DNA from: Euonymus europaeus
Taxonomy: Eukaryota; Streptophyta; Magnoliopsida; Celastrales; Celastraceae
Length of the DNA: 64,000 nt
Reading direction: 5' to 3'
Assembly: GCA_963580455.1 (NCBI GenBank)
Contig: OY756960.1
Span: 25,975,238-26,039,237 of the forward strand
Shown: in pieces, positions 49,604-58,852 of the stretch
How the letters are laid out: each line of letters begins with the position of its first letter
How positions within the stretch are numbered: position 1 is the first letter of the stretch
Program-made: the position numbers and the translations under genes
The notes under the pieces: model-generated
What the model was told of the DNA's origin: nothing
Database searches by the model: none
The model's input: only the letters and a program-made list of their open reading frames with translations

Positions 49604-50177
49604 TAGGGGTGTCCGTTCGATTTTTAACCGAAACCGAAATGTCCGAATTGATTCGGTTATGATATTTTAAAATTCATAACCGAAAAATATATATCGAATA
49701 ATCAAACCGAAAAAATCGAATTTTTTCGGTTCAGTTCGGATTGGATTTCAATTTTGACGATTAAAAAATATTTCATCAATCTAATATTATTAAAAAAAAA
49801 TCAAAGATAATTAGAGGACTAAAAGTATTTGTAATCCAAAAGTTAAAATAATATAAATACATAAATAATATTATTTTCAATGAAGTGAGTGAAATAGTAA
49901 TGGAGGAGAAAAATGGGGGAGAAGATACTATTTTAAGTCATAATAAATAAATTAAAAATTGTATTTGAGCCTAATTCTTTAAGTTTTTAGCCTTAATTAT
50001 TTAAATAAGTAAATATATAAAACATAATAAAATTTTATTTGGTTTTTTCCGTTAAATCCGAAACCGAATCCAAAAAATCTCAAAATTCATAATCGAATAT
50101 GAAACCGGTAACAAAAAAACCGAATAACCACGATTCGGATCGATTCCGCGATTGCCGATCGGATTTGAACACTCCTA
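49604..50177. mobile_element. Non-autonomous hAT MITE, copy 2
   Basis: The left end TAGGGGTGTCCGTTCGATTT matches copy 1 (8245-8933) except for a few changes; the right end GAACACTCCTA has decayed. It is flanked by a perfect 8-bp duplication GATATAAT (49596-49603 and 50178-50185). It carries the same CCGAAACCGAA subterminal motifs. Non-coding, 574 bp. Confidence 0.85.
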
Positions 50178-50764
50178 GATATAATATTACTTGTATGCAA
50201 GTCCCTCAACTTTTTTTTGGGTTCAATAAAGGCAAACGTTACGACACTACCAGAAACCGTTGGTTTCATCATGAGTCATGACAAGGGGCAATGGGCCGCA
50301 GGTATATAAAATTGGTTGGGATTCGCAATTTGGAGAACGGGCCGTGGGTTATTCTCACGCTCATGGGGCTGTACTCATAGCCCAATAAGAGTAAAAAAAA
50401 GCCCAACCCAAGTAACGGTCCCCATCCACTAAGCCGAAATCTCTTTGAATAAAAGATCATGTGATTTGTGAATCATATCTACTCCGTATTCCATTTATTT
50501 AATTTAAATAACACAACAGGTAACTATTTATATAGTTTTTTTTTAATTATTGAAAGAATACAAGCAAACAACTTGAATTAAATCAATGAAATCCTTTTGA
50601 TGGGAGATTTAAATGACATTGGAAACATTTTGATTCATATTCGTCACAAGATAATATTCTCTAACGTTCTCGTCATTTCTTAAATACTTTTTCCTCGGAC
50701 CAAATTTTTTGAATTTTTTTATAATAATATACTTAAAATAAGGTTTTTATTAGAGATATTAAAT

Positions 50765-51170
50765 GAACACCAACAACAGCGAGTGTTTGTTGGTACATAA
50801 AAAATATATTTTGGATCACATTTCTATTACACAAAAATACATCTCTCAATATCACATCAGCAAAGCACAATTTTTCATGCAATCATATCAGCAAAAACAT
50901 ATTTTTCAATATAAAACTATTATCCAAGCATCTGCTATTATATTCCTCCGTCACATTTCTAACGAAACTACATCAAAATCAATATTGAGTCCTACATCTT
51001 TTTACAAAAAGTCAAGCTACATACTCATCAACATCATCAAAACACATATCTCAATACAGTTACATCAACAAAAACACATATTTTAATATAGTCACATCAT
51101 CAAAAATATAAATTTTCACACTTTTTGTTAATCCAGCAAACACCTACCATTATGAGTGGCTCCCAAAAAA
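50765..51170. mobile_element. Degenerate Tourist-like MITE
   Basis: The interior shares words such as ATCACATCAGCAAA, TACATCAACAAAAACACATA and AGTCAAGCTACATACTCATC with the MITE at 35448-35798. The ends (GAACACC... and GAGCCACTCATAATGG inverse) are decayed and no target duplication is seen. Boundaries approximate. Confidence 0.45.
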
Positions 51171-51669
51171 TATGAATCTCTGATTTGCTCACATTATAAC
51201 ATAATTAATGGGTGGTCCTAAAAAAAATTAAAAGTTTCAAACAAAGTCTAAACCAACTCATTGATTAATAAGTTCAACTTTTGTCTCAAGACAAACAACT
51301 CAAGCAAACCTAATTTTTGTCTCAATAACACAACCCATAGCTTAATTTTTGCATGGTAGATTGCTGAAACTTTTAGTTTAGACTCGATCATATATGATAT
51401 CTACTCGATAATAGACCGTCAAGCACAACTTAAATGATTATTTTTTCTTATCTTAAACATTTTATATTTTAATTTATGATATGTACATTAATGACTGTAT
51501 GAATATCTTCTTACTAAACTTTTTTTTCTCGAACACTCTAATTTTTTAGTGAGAAATATTTCTCACAAAATTCGACTACAATGGAGTTTCCTTAATGAAT
51601 TTGATTCTTATTCCAATTTCTTTAAATACGAGAATATTAACGTTGTTGTAAAGTATGTAAAGCAAGAAT

Positions 51670-52302
51670 TAAGGATGTCAACGGGGCTGGGACCTCTTCG
51701 CCCGTCCCCGTACCGATAAAGAAAGTTCTTATCCGTCGCCATAAAAATGCCCGCTTGGTATTTTAACTTTTGCCCCATCCTCATACCCGTTGGGGCGGAA
51801 AATCCTCGCTTATTTACCCGCCTTGTCAACTTCAATTGTAAAAATTATAATAAATTTTAAAACTTAAAACAATAAAAAATGATAGATATCTTTATTTATT
51901 TTGGAGGACAGAATAAATTGTAATAACTTATATACGAAATCATTCATGGTCAATTTTTGAGTTTCATAACTATGTATATTACCCATTAAATAAATAAATA
52001 AATACGTTTATTAAAAAAATTAAATATACCCAAATGATATATTTATATGAATTTTTTATTGATATGTTCTTGATAATATTATAAATAGTAATAAAAATAA
52101 TACACACATATACAATTAATAATATATACGGGTATGAATTTGGTTGGATTAAGACAAACCCGTCCCCGTATCCACCCCACTATTTTTCCCATGAAAATAC
52201 TCAATATTCATTATCCGACCCGTTAATAAACGGGACATATCCGAATAATTTATGACGAATTATGCAGATATTCGTTAAATACGGATATTTTTAACATCCC
52301 TA
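51670..52302. mobile_element. hAT-like MITE with TARGGATGT ends
   Basis: The left end TAAGGATGTCAA and the right end, inversely TAGGGATGTTAA, are inverted repeats. The flanks GCAAGAAT (51662-51669) and AGAAGAAT (52303-52310) agree at 6 of 8 positions, fitting an old hAT duplication. Subterminal GTCCCCGTA / CGGGT motifs occur at both ends. Confidence 0.6.
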
Positions 52303-52578
52303 AGAAGAATGTTTATAAAAATATTTGTACAAGAATTTTTACATTAATATTTTTAACATCCCTAAGTCGGAGCCAACCACTCAATAGACGTTGAGGGGCA
52401 TGGAAGCATATGCTGTGAGCAGCCACCCTATCTTGCTTTGCCTTTATGCGCCGTCACTCATAAACTAGTACTATCTTTAGAAAAATCGATATTATGAAAT
52501 TCCCAATTTAATTAAATTTGGCAGAAAATATTATAAACAATTCCAATAGAGTTTTTGACTTTTTTTCGTCGGTATTTA

Positions 52579-53170
52579 CACTATGTTTGGGAAGTAGGAG
52601 GGGGAGGGGAAGAAATTTTTGGGAGGAATGGAAAATGTAGGGGAGGGAAGGGAATGAAAAATTAATTTTACTTTATCTTGTTTGGATAGTAAAAAATTTG
52701 GGGAAGAAAAAATAAAAAGGTGTATTTTTATGATTTGTAGGATTGATATAAATTTATCATGTTACCCTTGATGTAAATTTATATATATATATATTATATA
52801 TTTTCTTATATATATTTTTATACTTTATATATAAATTATTATATTATATTTTTTGTATTATATATATAATATAATGTAAGGCGGGACCCGCCTATTATGT
52901 GGCGGGACCCACCTGCTATAAGAAATATGTATATCCACCAGAGGGTAGAAATGTAATTGCCGCGCGGGGCCCACCACATTTGCAACTTTCACTCGAATTT
53001 CTTCCCAATTTTGAAGGTAAAAAAAAATATGGCACTCACCACTATTTTACTCACAAATTTTGCTCCAAAATTTTCCACACCTCTTTGAAACACCATCTCT
53101 TTTTATTTTATATCATTTTTACTTCTAAATTATTCCTCCCCTCACTTTCCCTTCTCTCCCAAACATAGTG
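52579..53170. mobile_element. MITE with CACTATGTTTGGGA ends
   Basis: Starts CACTATGTTTGGGA and ends TCCCAAACATAGTG, an exact 14-bp inverted repeat, with TTA on both sides (52576-52578 and 53171-53173). Purine-rich left and pyrimidine-rich right subterminal regions are complementary. The CACTA start with a 3-bp duplication fits CACTA elements; the TTA target and internal GTTTGG also fit PIF/Harbinger. Non-coding, 592 bp. Confidence 0.75.
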
Positions 53171-53735
53171 TTAATGTTTCCCACATTCTCGTACCGGTAG
53201 AGTTGGGGAATCACCCCTTTTATCCGTCCCGTAGTTATAACAATTCTAACTATAATGATTGTTTGATAAGAATGGTAACAAATAATATTAGATAATTATT
53301 ATTCACCTCTCTATTATAACAATTACATCTGAAATATAAATAAAAATCTCTAAAAATTTATGCGGATAAATGATATATATACTTATCAAATATGAATATT
53401 TTTTATTTATGTATTTTTAATTATTCTTATAATTATTATACCCTTATCAAATATATAGTATGACGGATATGATAATTCCGTCTCAATATTCGTTATTTTT
53501 CTCATAAAAATATATGTATTCATTTTTTTATACTGTTAATTAATGTAACGTATTCCTCGAATATAACCATAAGGTAGAGTATTTATGACATCCCAACTAC
53601 CAAACAGTCATACCGGTTCCTTTTAAAACTCGCCTCTGCCTCCAGAGTCCCCTGTCATATAACCATGATCCATGACTAGCTTTTTCTTCTTCTTCTTATA
53701 CAGTACATAGTATCTCCTTTCAAATAAATCCTACT

Positions 53736-55154
53736 ATGTCGATTGCATGTATTCTGTTATTTATTTTGTTCTCAGTGATCGGATTATTGTTTTCTGGTAG
53801 TGTGGTTTTGTTCAAGACCGAATTGATTTACGCGCTGAAGAATTGGTGGAGGATCATTGAGGAATTCTTCCATGTCTACCAGCTGTTCAAGGTACCGGAA
53901 TTCAACGAGAGTATGCAGCAGAATCAGCTTTATCGGAAGGTCTATGTTTATTTGAACTCCTTGACTTCCATGGAGGACTCCAACTACACAAACCTCGTTA
54001 CCGGGAAGAAGTCTAATGATATTATTCTCCGTCTCAATAAGAACCAGATCATCGGCGACGATTTTCTCGGCGCCAGAGTTTGTTGGATCAACGATGAGGA
54101 CGGTGATACAAGAACCTTTGTGTTGAAGATTAGAAAAGCCGACAAGCGTCGCATTCTCCGCCCTTATCTGCAACACATACACACAGTCTCCGATGAGCTC
54201 GAGGAACAAAACAAGGATTTGAAGCTCCACATGAACACCGACTCTTCGAGAAATCGACGGTGGACTTCGGTTCCGTTCAAGCACCCTGCGACTTTTGACA
54301 GCATCGCTATGGACTCTGATCTGAAGAACAAGGTGAAAGCCGATCTAGAGTCTTTCGTCAAGGCGAAACAGTACTATCTCCGTCAGGGGCGTGTTTGGAA
54401 GCGGAGCTACCTCTTGTACGGTCCGTCAGGGACAGGGAAATCGAGTTTCGTTGCGGCGATGGCCAATTTTATCGGCTACGACGTGTACGACATCGATCTC
54501 TTGAAGGTACGGGAAGATTCAGATCTCAAAATGCTATTGTTACAGACCACAACGAAATCGGTGATCGTGATTGAAGACCTTGACCGGTTCCTGATGGAGA
54601 AATCAAGGACTGTGAGTTTATCAGGTATTTTGAATTTCATGGATGGGCTATTAAACTCCTGTTGTGCAGGAGAGAGAGTTATGGTGGTTACAGTGAATAA
54701 CAAAGAGCAAATCGACCCGGCCATTCTCCGGCCCGGCCGAATCGATGTTCACATTCATTTTCCGGTCTGTAACTTCTCTGCTTTCAAAAATCTGGCCAGT
54801 AGTTACCTAAGGCTTAAGGATCACGAGTTGTTCCCTCAAGTGGAGGAGGCCTTCAATAGCAACCCCAGTCTGAGCCCGGCCGAGATAGGGGAGCTCATGA
54901 TAGCAAATCGGAGCTCGCCTAGTCGAGCTTTGAAAACTGTAATTAGTGCTCTGCAATCGGATGTTGGACGGCGGTTGTCGGAGAATTTGGCAAGGAAGTC
55001 AGCGGAGGAATGTGATGATCATTCAGGTAGTTTTAGTAGGGAAGGTGGTCACTCAATGAAGGAGCTAAGGAAATTTGTTGGTTTGATAAGGATGAAGAGT
55101 TGCAGAACATCTCATTCGTTTGATTTGGCCTCACCACAACGCAATGAGGAGTGA
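53736..55154 (+). CDS. AAA-ATPase, BCS1-like (At2g46620-like)
   Basis: Membrane-anchored AAA+ ATPase of the plant AAA-ATPase-At-ASD/BCS1-like family. A single exon of 472 residues, normal for this family. An N-terminal transmembrane segment (about residues 5-27) is followed by the ASD region and then the ATPase core: Walker A GPSGTGKSS (229-237), Walker B VIVIEDLD (276-283), sensor-1 region MVVTVNNKEQIDPAIL and the arginine-finger motif RPGRID (332-337). All catalytic residues are present. The short Ser-rich C-terminal tail is variable. Start is the first ATG, directly before the hydrophobic anchor. No introns, like many members. Substrate unknown; relatives respond to stress. From memory, Arabidopsis At2g46620 closes the same gene block. 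Confidence 0.93.
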   Translation: MSIACILLFILFSVIGLLFSGSVVLFKTELIYALKNWWRIIEEFFHVYQLFKVPEFNESMQQNQLYRKVYVYLNSLTSMEDSNYTNLVTGKKSNDIILRLNKNQIIGDDFLGARVCWINDEDGDTRTFVLKIRKADKRRILRPYLQHIHTVSDELEEQNKDLKLHMNTDSSRNRRWTSVPFKHPATFDSIAMDSDLKNKVKADLESFVKAKQYYLRQGRVWKRSYLLYGPSGTGKSSFVAAMANFIGYDVYDIDLLKVREDSDLKMLLLQTTTKSVIVIEDLDRFLMEKSRTVSLSGILNFMDGLLNSCCAGERVMVVTVNNKEQIDPAILRPGRIDVHIHFPVCNFSAFKNLASSYLRLKDHELFPQVEEAFNSNPSLSPAEIGELMIANRSSPSRALKTVISALQSDVGRRLSENLARKSAEECDDHSGSFSREGGHSMKELRKFVGLIRMKSCRTSHSFDLASPQRNEE

Positions 55155-56437
55155 TGGACTAGGATTCCCTTCACATTTGGTCCAATTTGGGTGTTCTTCA
55201 GAAGGAAAAAAGAAAGTATAATCCACCCAATATTTTTGAAGCATGGAAAGCAAGAATGTTATTCAACAATTTAAACTTATGTTGTTATAATACATGATCA
55301 CCAGATAATGCCGAAAAGCTTAACCATATCATTAACTGCTTGAATATACATCAAGGCATATCCTTCAACTTCCAAATACTGGCTTATGTCATGAATTCCA
55401 AGAACCATTTTCACAATACTTGGTCTACTAAATTGGACATCGTTTCAATCACATCTTTGCCTTATTTTTTCTTTTGAAAAAAAACCATCCTTCTATGGAT
55501 AAAAAAGTGTTAGGATTCGAATAAGTTAAGGGATTAGAAGCATGGGTTGGCCATGGTATAACCTATGAAGATATCACACTCAGAGATAGGAAAAAACCCA
55601 GACTCGAACACTACTTATAGGGTATTCAATTCATTTAAAATCCAAAAATTGATCTTACAGTATGTAGTCAGGGTTTTGATTTTCAAATACATCATAGTTT
55701 TGGGTCGATTTTTGTTTTTGATGCTCAATTTAGGATATTCAAAATGATAAATCGGTAGGGAGGGCATGTTCATCTTGAGGTTTAAATAGTTAAATACACA
55801 TGTTATTTTCAAATACATCATAGTTTTGGGTCGATTTTTGTTTTTGATGCTCAATTTAGGATATTCAAAATGATAAATCGGTAGGGAGGGCATGCTCATC
55901 TTGAGATTTAAATAGTTAAATACACATGTTATGACTCTCGAAGGAGTATCAATATGTACACAAATGATTCTATCTCCACTCCTACATCAACTATATATGC
56001 ACTACAAAATATTGGTTTAGAAGAGTAGCGTCGATGTTGGTTTATTGTAGATTTATTTTAGATTATTAATTTTATTTTTTTTAAACCGTGATTCTGGCTT
56101 TGAATTTGATTGGAAAGATTAGAGTCAAATTTGTGAATGTGGAAATGATTATTCAATCATTTATGAAAAATGTAAATTAAATGGTAAACGAATATCGATG
56201 GTGAATTACTATGGAACGATGTGGATTTTAAAATTTTAAATAATTTCTTAAAATGGTTTTTATATTGAGTAATTTAAAGGAAAACAGTTATGATATTTCC
56301 TTAATCAGGAGTAAATTTAAATAATTGCTTCTGAATGACCTCAGCCACTCATTGAGATTTGAGACTTGAAAGCAGAGCAGACTGCAGACATTTGCACAAC
56401 CAGCACTGAGAGCTCTTCTCTTATCCAATCTCCATCC
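55155..56437. other. Spacer between AAA-ATPase and ATP-synthase delta-like gene
   Basis: Contains the ATPase 3' region and a 126-bp tandem duplication (55679-55930); the last ~100 bp are the next gene's leader. No other feature seen. Confidence 0.55.
55679..55930. repeat. 126-bp tandem duplication, two copies
   Basis: 55679-55804 and 55805-55930 are head-to-tail copies differing only at a few positions (CATGTTCATCTTGAGGT versus CATGCTCATCTTGAGAT). The near identity implies a recent duplication. Non-coding. Confidence 0.92.
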
Positions 56438-57136
56438 ATGGATGCTCTATCAAGCTCTGTTCCGTCCCTACGAGCTCCTATTCTCCATTCAAGACCTCGT
56501 GAATTCTACCAATTCAGAACTCACCAATCCCTTTCGCATCCCCACCTCTCCTCTGCTACGAAGACCCACTCTTTCTCGTCCAAAGCCGCCTCCTCAACTC
56601 ACAAAACCCTTGTTTCCTCCGAATCCCAATCCCAAACCCAAACCGAAACCTTATTTCTCAAGTCACCTGTGCATACCCACCGTAATCCGTCCTCTGGCTA
56701 CGCTGCGGCACTAGTAGATATCGCTCAGCGAGACAATTCCCTCGTGGAACTTCGAAAAGATGTTCGAAGGTTCTCCAAGTTGCTTCGCTGTGAACAATTT
56801 CAAGTTGTCTTGAATAATCCATCAATTGGAAACAAAGACAAGGGGCAATTAGTGAAGGAGGTGGCAATAAGAGGGAATTTTAACAGACATTTGGTGGGTC
56901 TATTGAAAATGTTGATTGACAGGAATAAGCAGGGGATGGTGAGTGAAGTGTTAATGGAATTCCAGAGGATTTATGACGAATTGAGCGGTACTGAGGTCGT
57001 TTTAGTCTCTTCCGCAAAGAAGATGGAGAAGCATCAGCTGTTCGGGATTGCTAAGAGGGTTCAACAGGCTACAGGGGGTATAGAAGTCAAGGTAAGAAAT
57101 TTGTTTGGTGAGAAATTGCCCTCTTTTGCTGCATAA
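56438..57136 (+). CDS. Chloroplast ATP-synthase delta-like protein, short C-terminus
   Basis: Related to the delta subunit of CF1, which links the catalytic head to the stator of plastid ATP synthase. Single exon of 232 residues from the ATG that opens MDALSSSVPSLRAP. The first ~85 residues are Ser/Thr/Pro-rich like a transit peptide. The OSCP/delta fold follows: GYAAALVDIAQRDNSL, FNRHLVGLLKMLIDRNKQG, VLMEFQRIYDELSGTEV, FGIAKRVQQATGG. Canonical plant delta continues for about 40 more residues with a GFTIRYGN-type block; here the frame ends VKVRNLFGEKLPSFAA. A GTAAGA donor follows VKVK/AAG (57092-57097), so a spliced 3' exon is conceivable, but none was found before or after the adjacent transposon. 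It could be a divergent paralogue or a truncated gene. Confidence 0.75.
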   Translation: MDALSSSVPSLRAPILHSRPREFYQFRTHQSLSHPHLSSATKTHSFSSKAASSTHKTLVSSESQSQTQTETLFLKSPVHTHRNPSSGYAAALVDIAQRDNSLVELRKDVRRFSKLLRCEQFQVVLNNPSIGNKDKGQLVKEVAIRGNFNRHLVGLLKMLIDRNKQGMVSEVLMEFQRIYDELSGTEVVLVSSAKKMEKHQLFGIAKRVQQATGGIEVKVRNLFGEKLPSFAA

Positions 57137-57344
57137 CCTTTTGTCAATGACACAATTTGGATCTAAAATTAGAGCTGACAGTGGGAATGAGTTGTTATGT
57201 TGAGTTATGGAGAGCTGGATTTGTTGCACGTTATATGTTCGTTTAACTACAATGATGCTTTCTTTGTAGTGACAGAGCTTCCACTCGGGGTTTTGTATGG
57301 TTTTGTTGATTTGGTTCTCGCTCAAAAAATGAGCCATGCTTATG

Positions 57345-57460
57345 GGACCCGGGGGTTATCCTGTTCAGTGGTGAACAGGTTAATAACCTGTTCACCATTG
57401 GGATCGTTGGATCTGGATGCAAAGATCTGACGGTCCCAGAACAGATTTCATTTTTTTAAT
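57345..57460. repeat. Left terminal inverted repeat of the MULE
   Basis: Pairs with 62096-62211. It contains a perfect hairpin at 57369-57397 with 14-base arms TGGTGAACAGGTTA and TAACCTGTTCACCA around one base, then GATCGTTGGATCTGGATGC and GATCTGACGGTCCCAG blocks conserved in the other end. Confidence 0.9.
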
Positions 57461-58852
57461 TGAATAATCCATAATAAAATAAAATACGTACACTAAAATC
57501 GAATACCATTTACGATGTTCTCATTGTCTTTCTACAAAAGTGTTCTCTCTCAAATCTATCTACAGAAGACGATCCGGATCCAACGGCGACCACCACAACT
57601 CCTCCTTCCTCCGATTGTTCTAGTTGGTGTGCGTTTTCTCTTTGATAGTTCCGGATCGAACGATGATATGGTTCATCGTCTTCTTCATCACTAGTTCTCT
57701 ACACAGAAAAAGATCTGTTACACGGTGACGGTGGTGGCTTCTTCCTCCTCCGATTGTTCTAATTGGCTTGTGTTTTCTCTCTGATGCTGATCGATTTTAA
57801 GGGTTTAGGAATTAGCTTTTGTTTCTTGGTTCCCTTTTGTGTAATTGGAACTTCAATATGGTGCTTTGCTGGCTTAGGGTTATGTTTTCTTAGAGAGATT
57901 TGATGTCAAGTTACTTACAAGATTAAGATTAGAGGAACAACCAACTTCAACTGACTGATTTCGAAGGACAAAGCAGACTTTATGCACTTCTCATCGACTG
58001 GAACCTTCATCAAAATTGCCCCTGCCTACTAGAAAGGACGAGCCAAAATTGCCCCTGCCCTTATGCCTTTATGCTCTCCTCTTTTTGTGCAAAAGTTCCT
58101 AGTCCAACCATGATAACAATCTGGGTTATACAACAATTCTTTGATTTTGGTATTGTAATTTTAGTCTTGTTAATTCACTTTTTTTAAGTGGACAAACAAT
58201 GTATTCATGTGAGATGTTTGTATCTAGTAATGCTTATTATGGTAACTATCAGAGTTGCTGCTGGTTATTATATATGGATGATGGATCATGTATCTTTTTA
58301 AGTTGTTTCCTCTGTGTTATTGCGAACAGTTGGATTCTTGCTTTCTTGCTGAAAACTACTTGAATTGTGACTAGAATGTCTTGCCACATTGTATGAAATA
58401 AGACACTTAAAAAAAAGAGCAAGTTCAGGAACATTCAGCAACAAGTACAAAAAATTGAAATGAAATCCATGAAAATTTTATACTCAGATTCTTGGTCATA
58501 TGATGGGAGATAGCCTCAGGATATAGCATATTTTCTTGTTTTTTCATTATAAAAACAAAAACAAGAATGACTGTACCTTATAAAAAAAAAAAGCAAACCA
58601 ATATGAAGAAGCTAAAGCCTTTCTTTGAGACTAGACATAGCCATTGATGTGGCTTCTGCATTGAATAAAAAATATTACCAAACAAGAGTTATATACAACA
58701 TCCTGAATGATAGTGTTACAAACAAAACTATAATATGCAAAATGGAGAGCTGCATATCTCAATCCATTTTTAACTCACCAACAAAAAATACAATATGCAA
58801 AATGGAATGGAGTGCTATCACTCGGCAGTACAAAAGGCCAATGTCATATTCC

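Larger units (their letters stand above)
50186..53735. other. Transposon-rich spacer upstream of AAA-ATPase
   Basis: No protein gene. It contains a Tourist-like MITE remnant (about 50765-51170), a hAT-like MITE (51670-52302), a partial repeat of its end near 52345-52365, and a MITE with CACTATG ends (52579-53170). The last ~200 bp, with a CT-rich stretch near 53680, are probably the ATPase promoter and leader. Confidence 0.55.

Noticed and set aside
53784..54284. 166-codon ORF antisense to the AAA-ATPase
   Set aside because: Fully overlaps a well-supported gene and has no recognisable domain.
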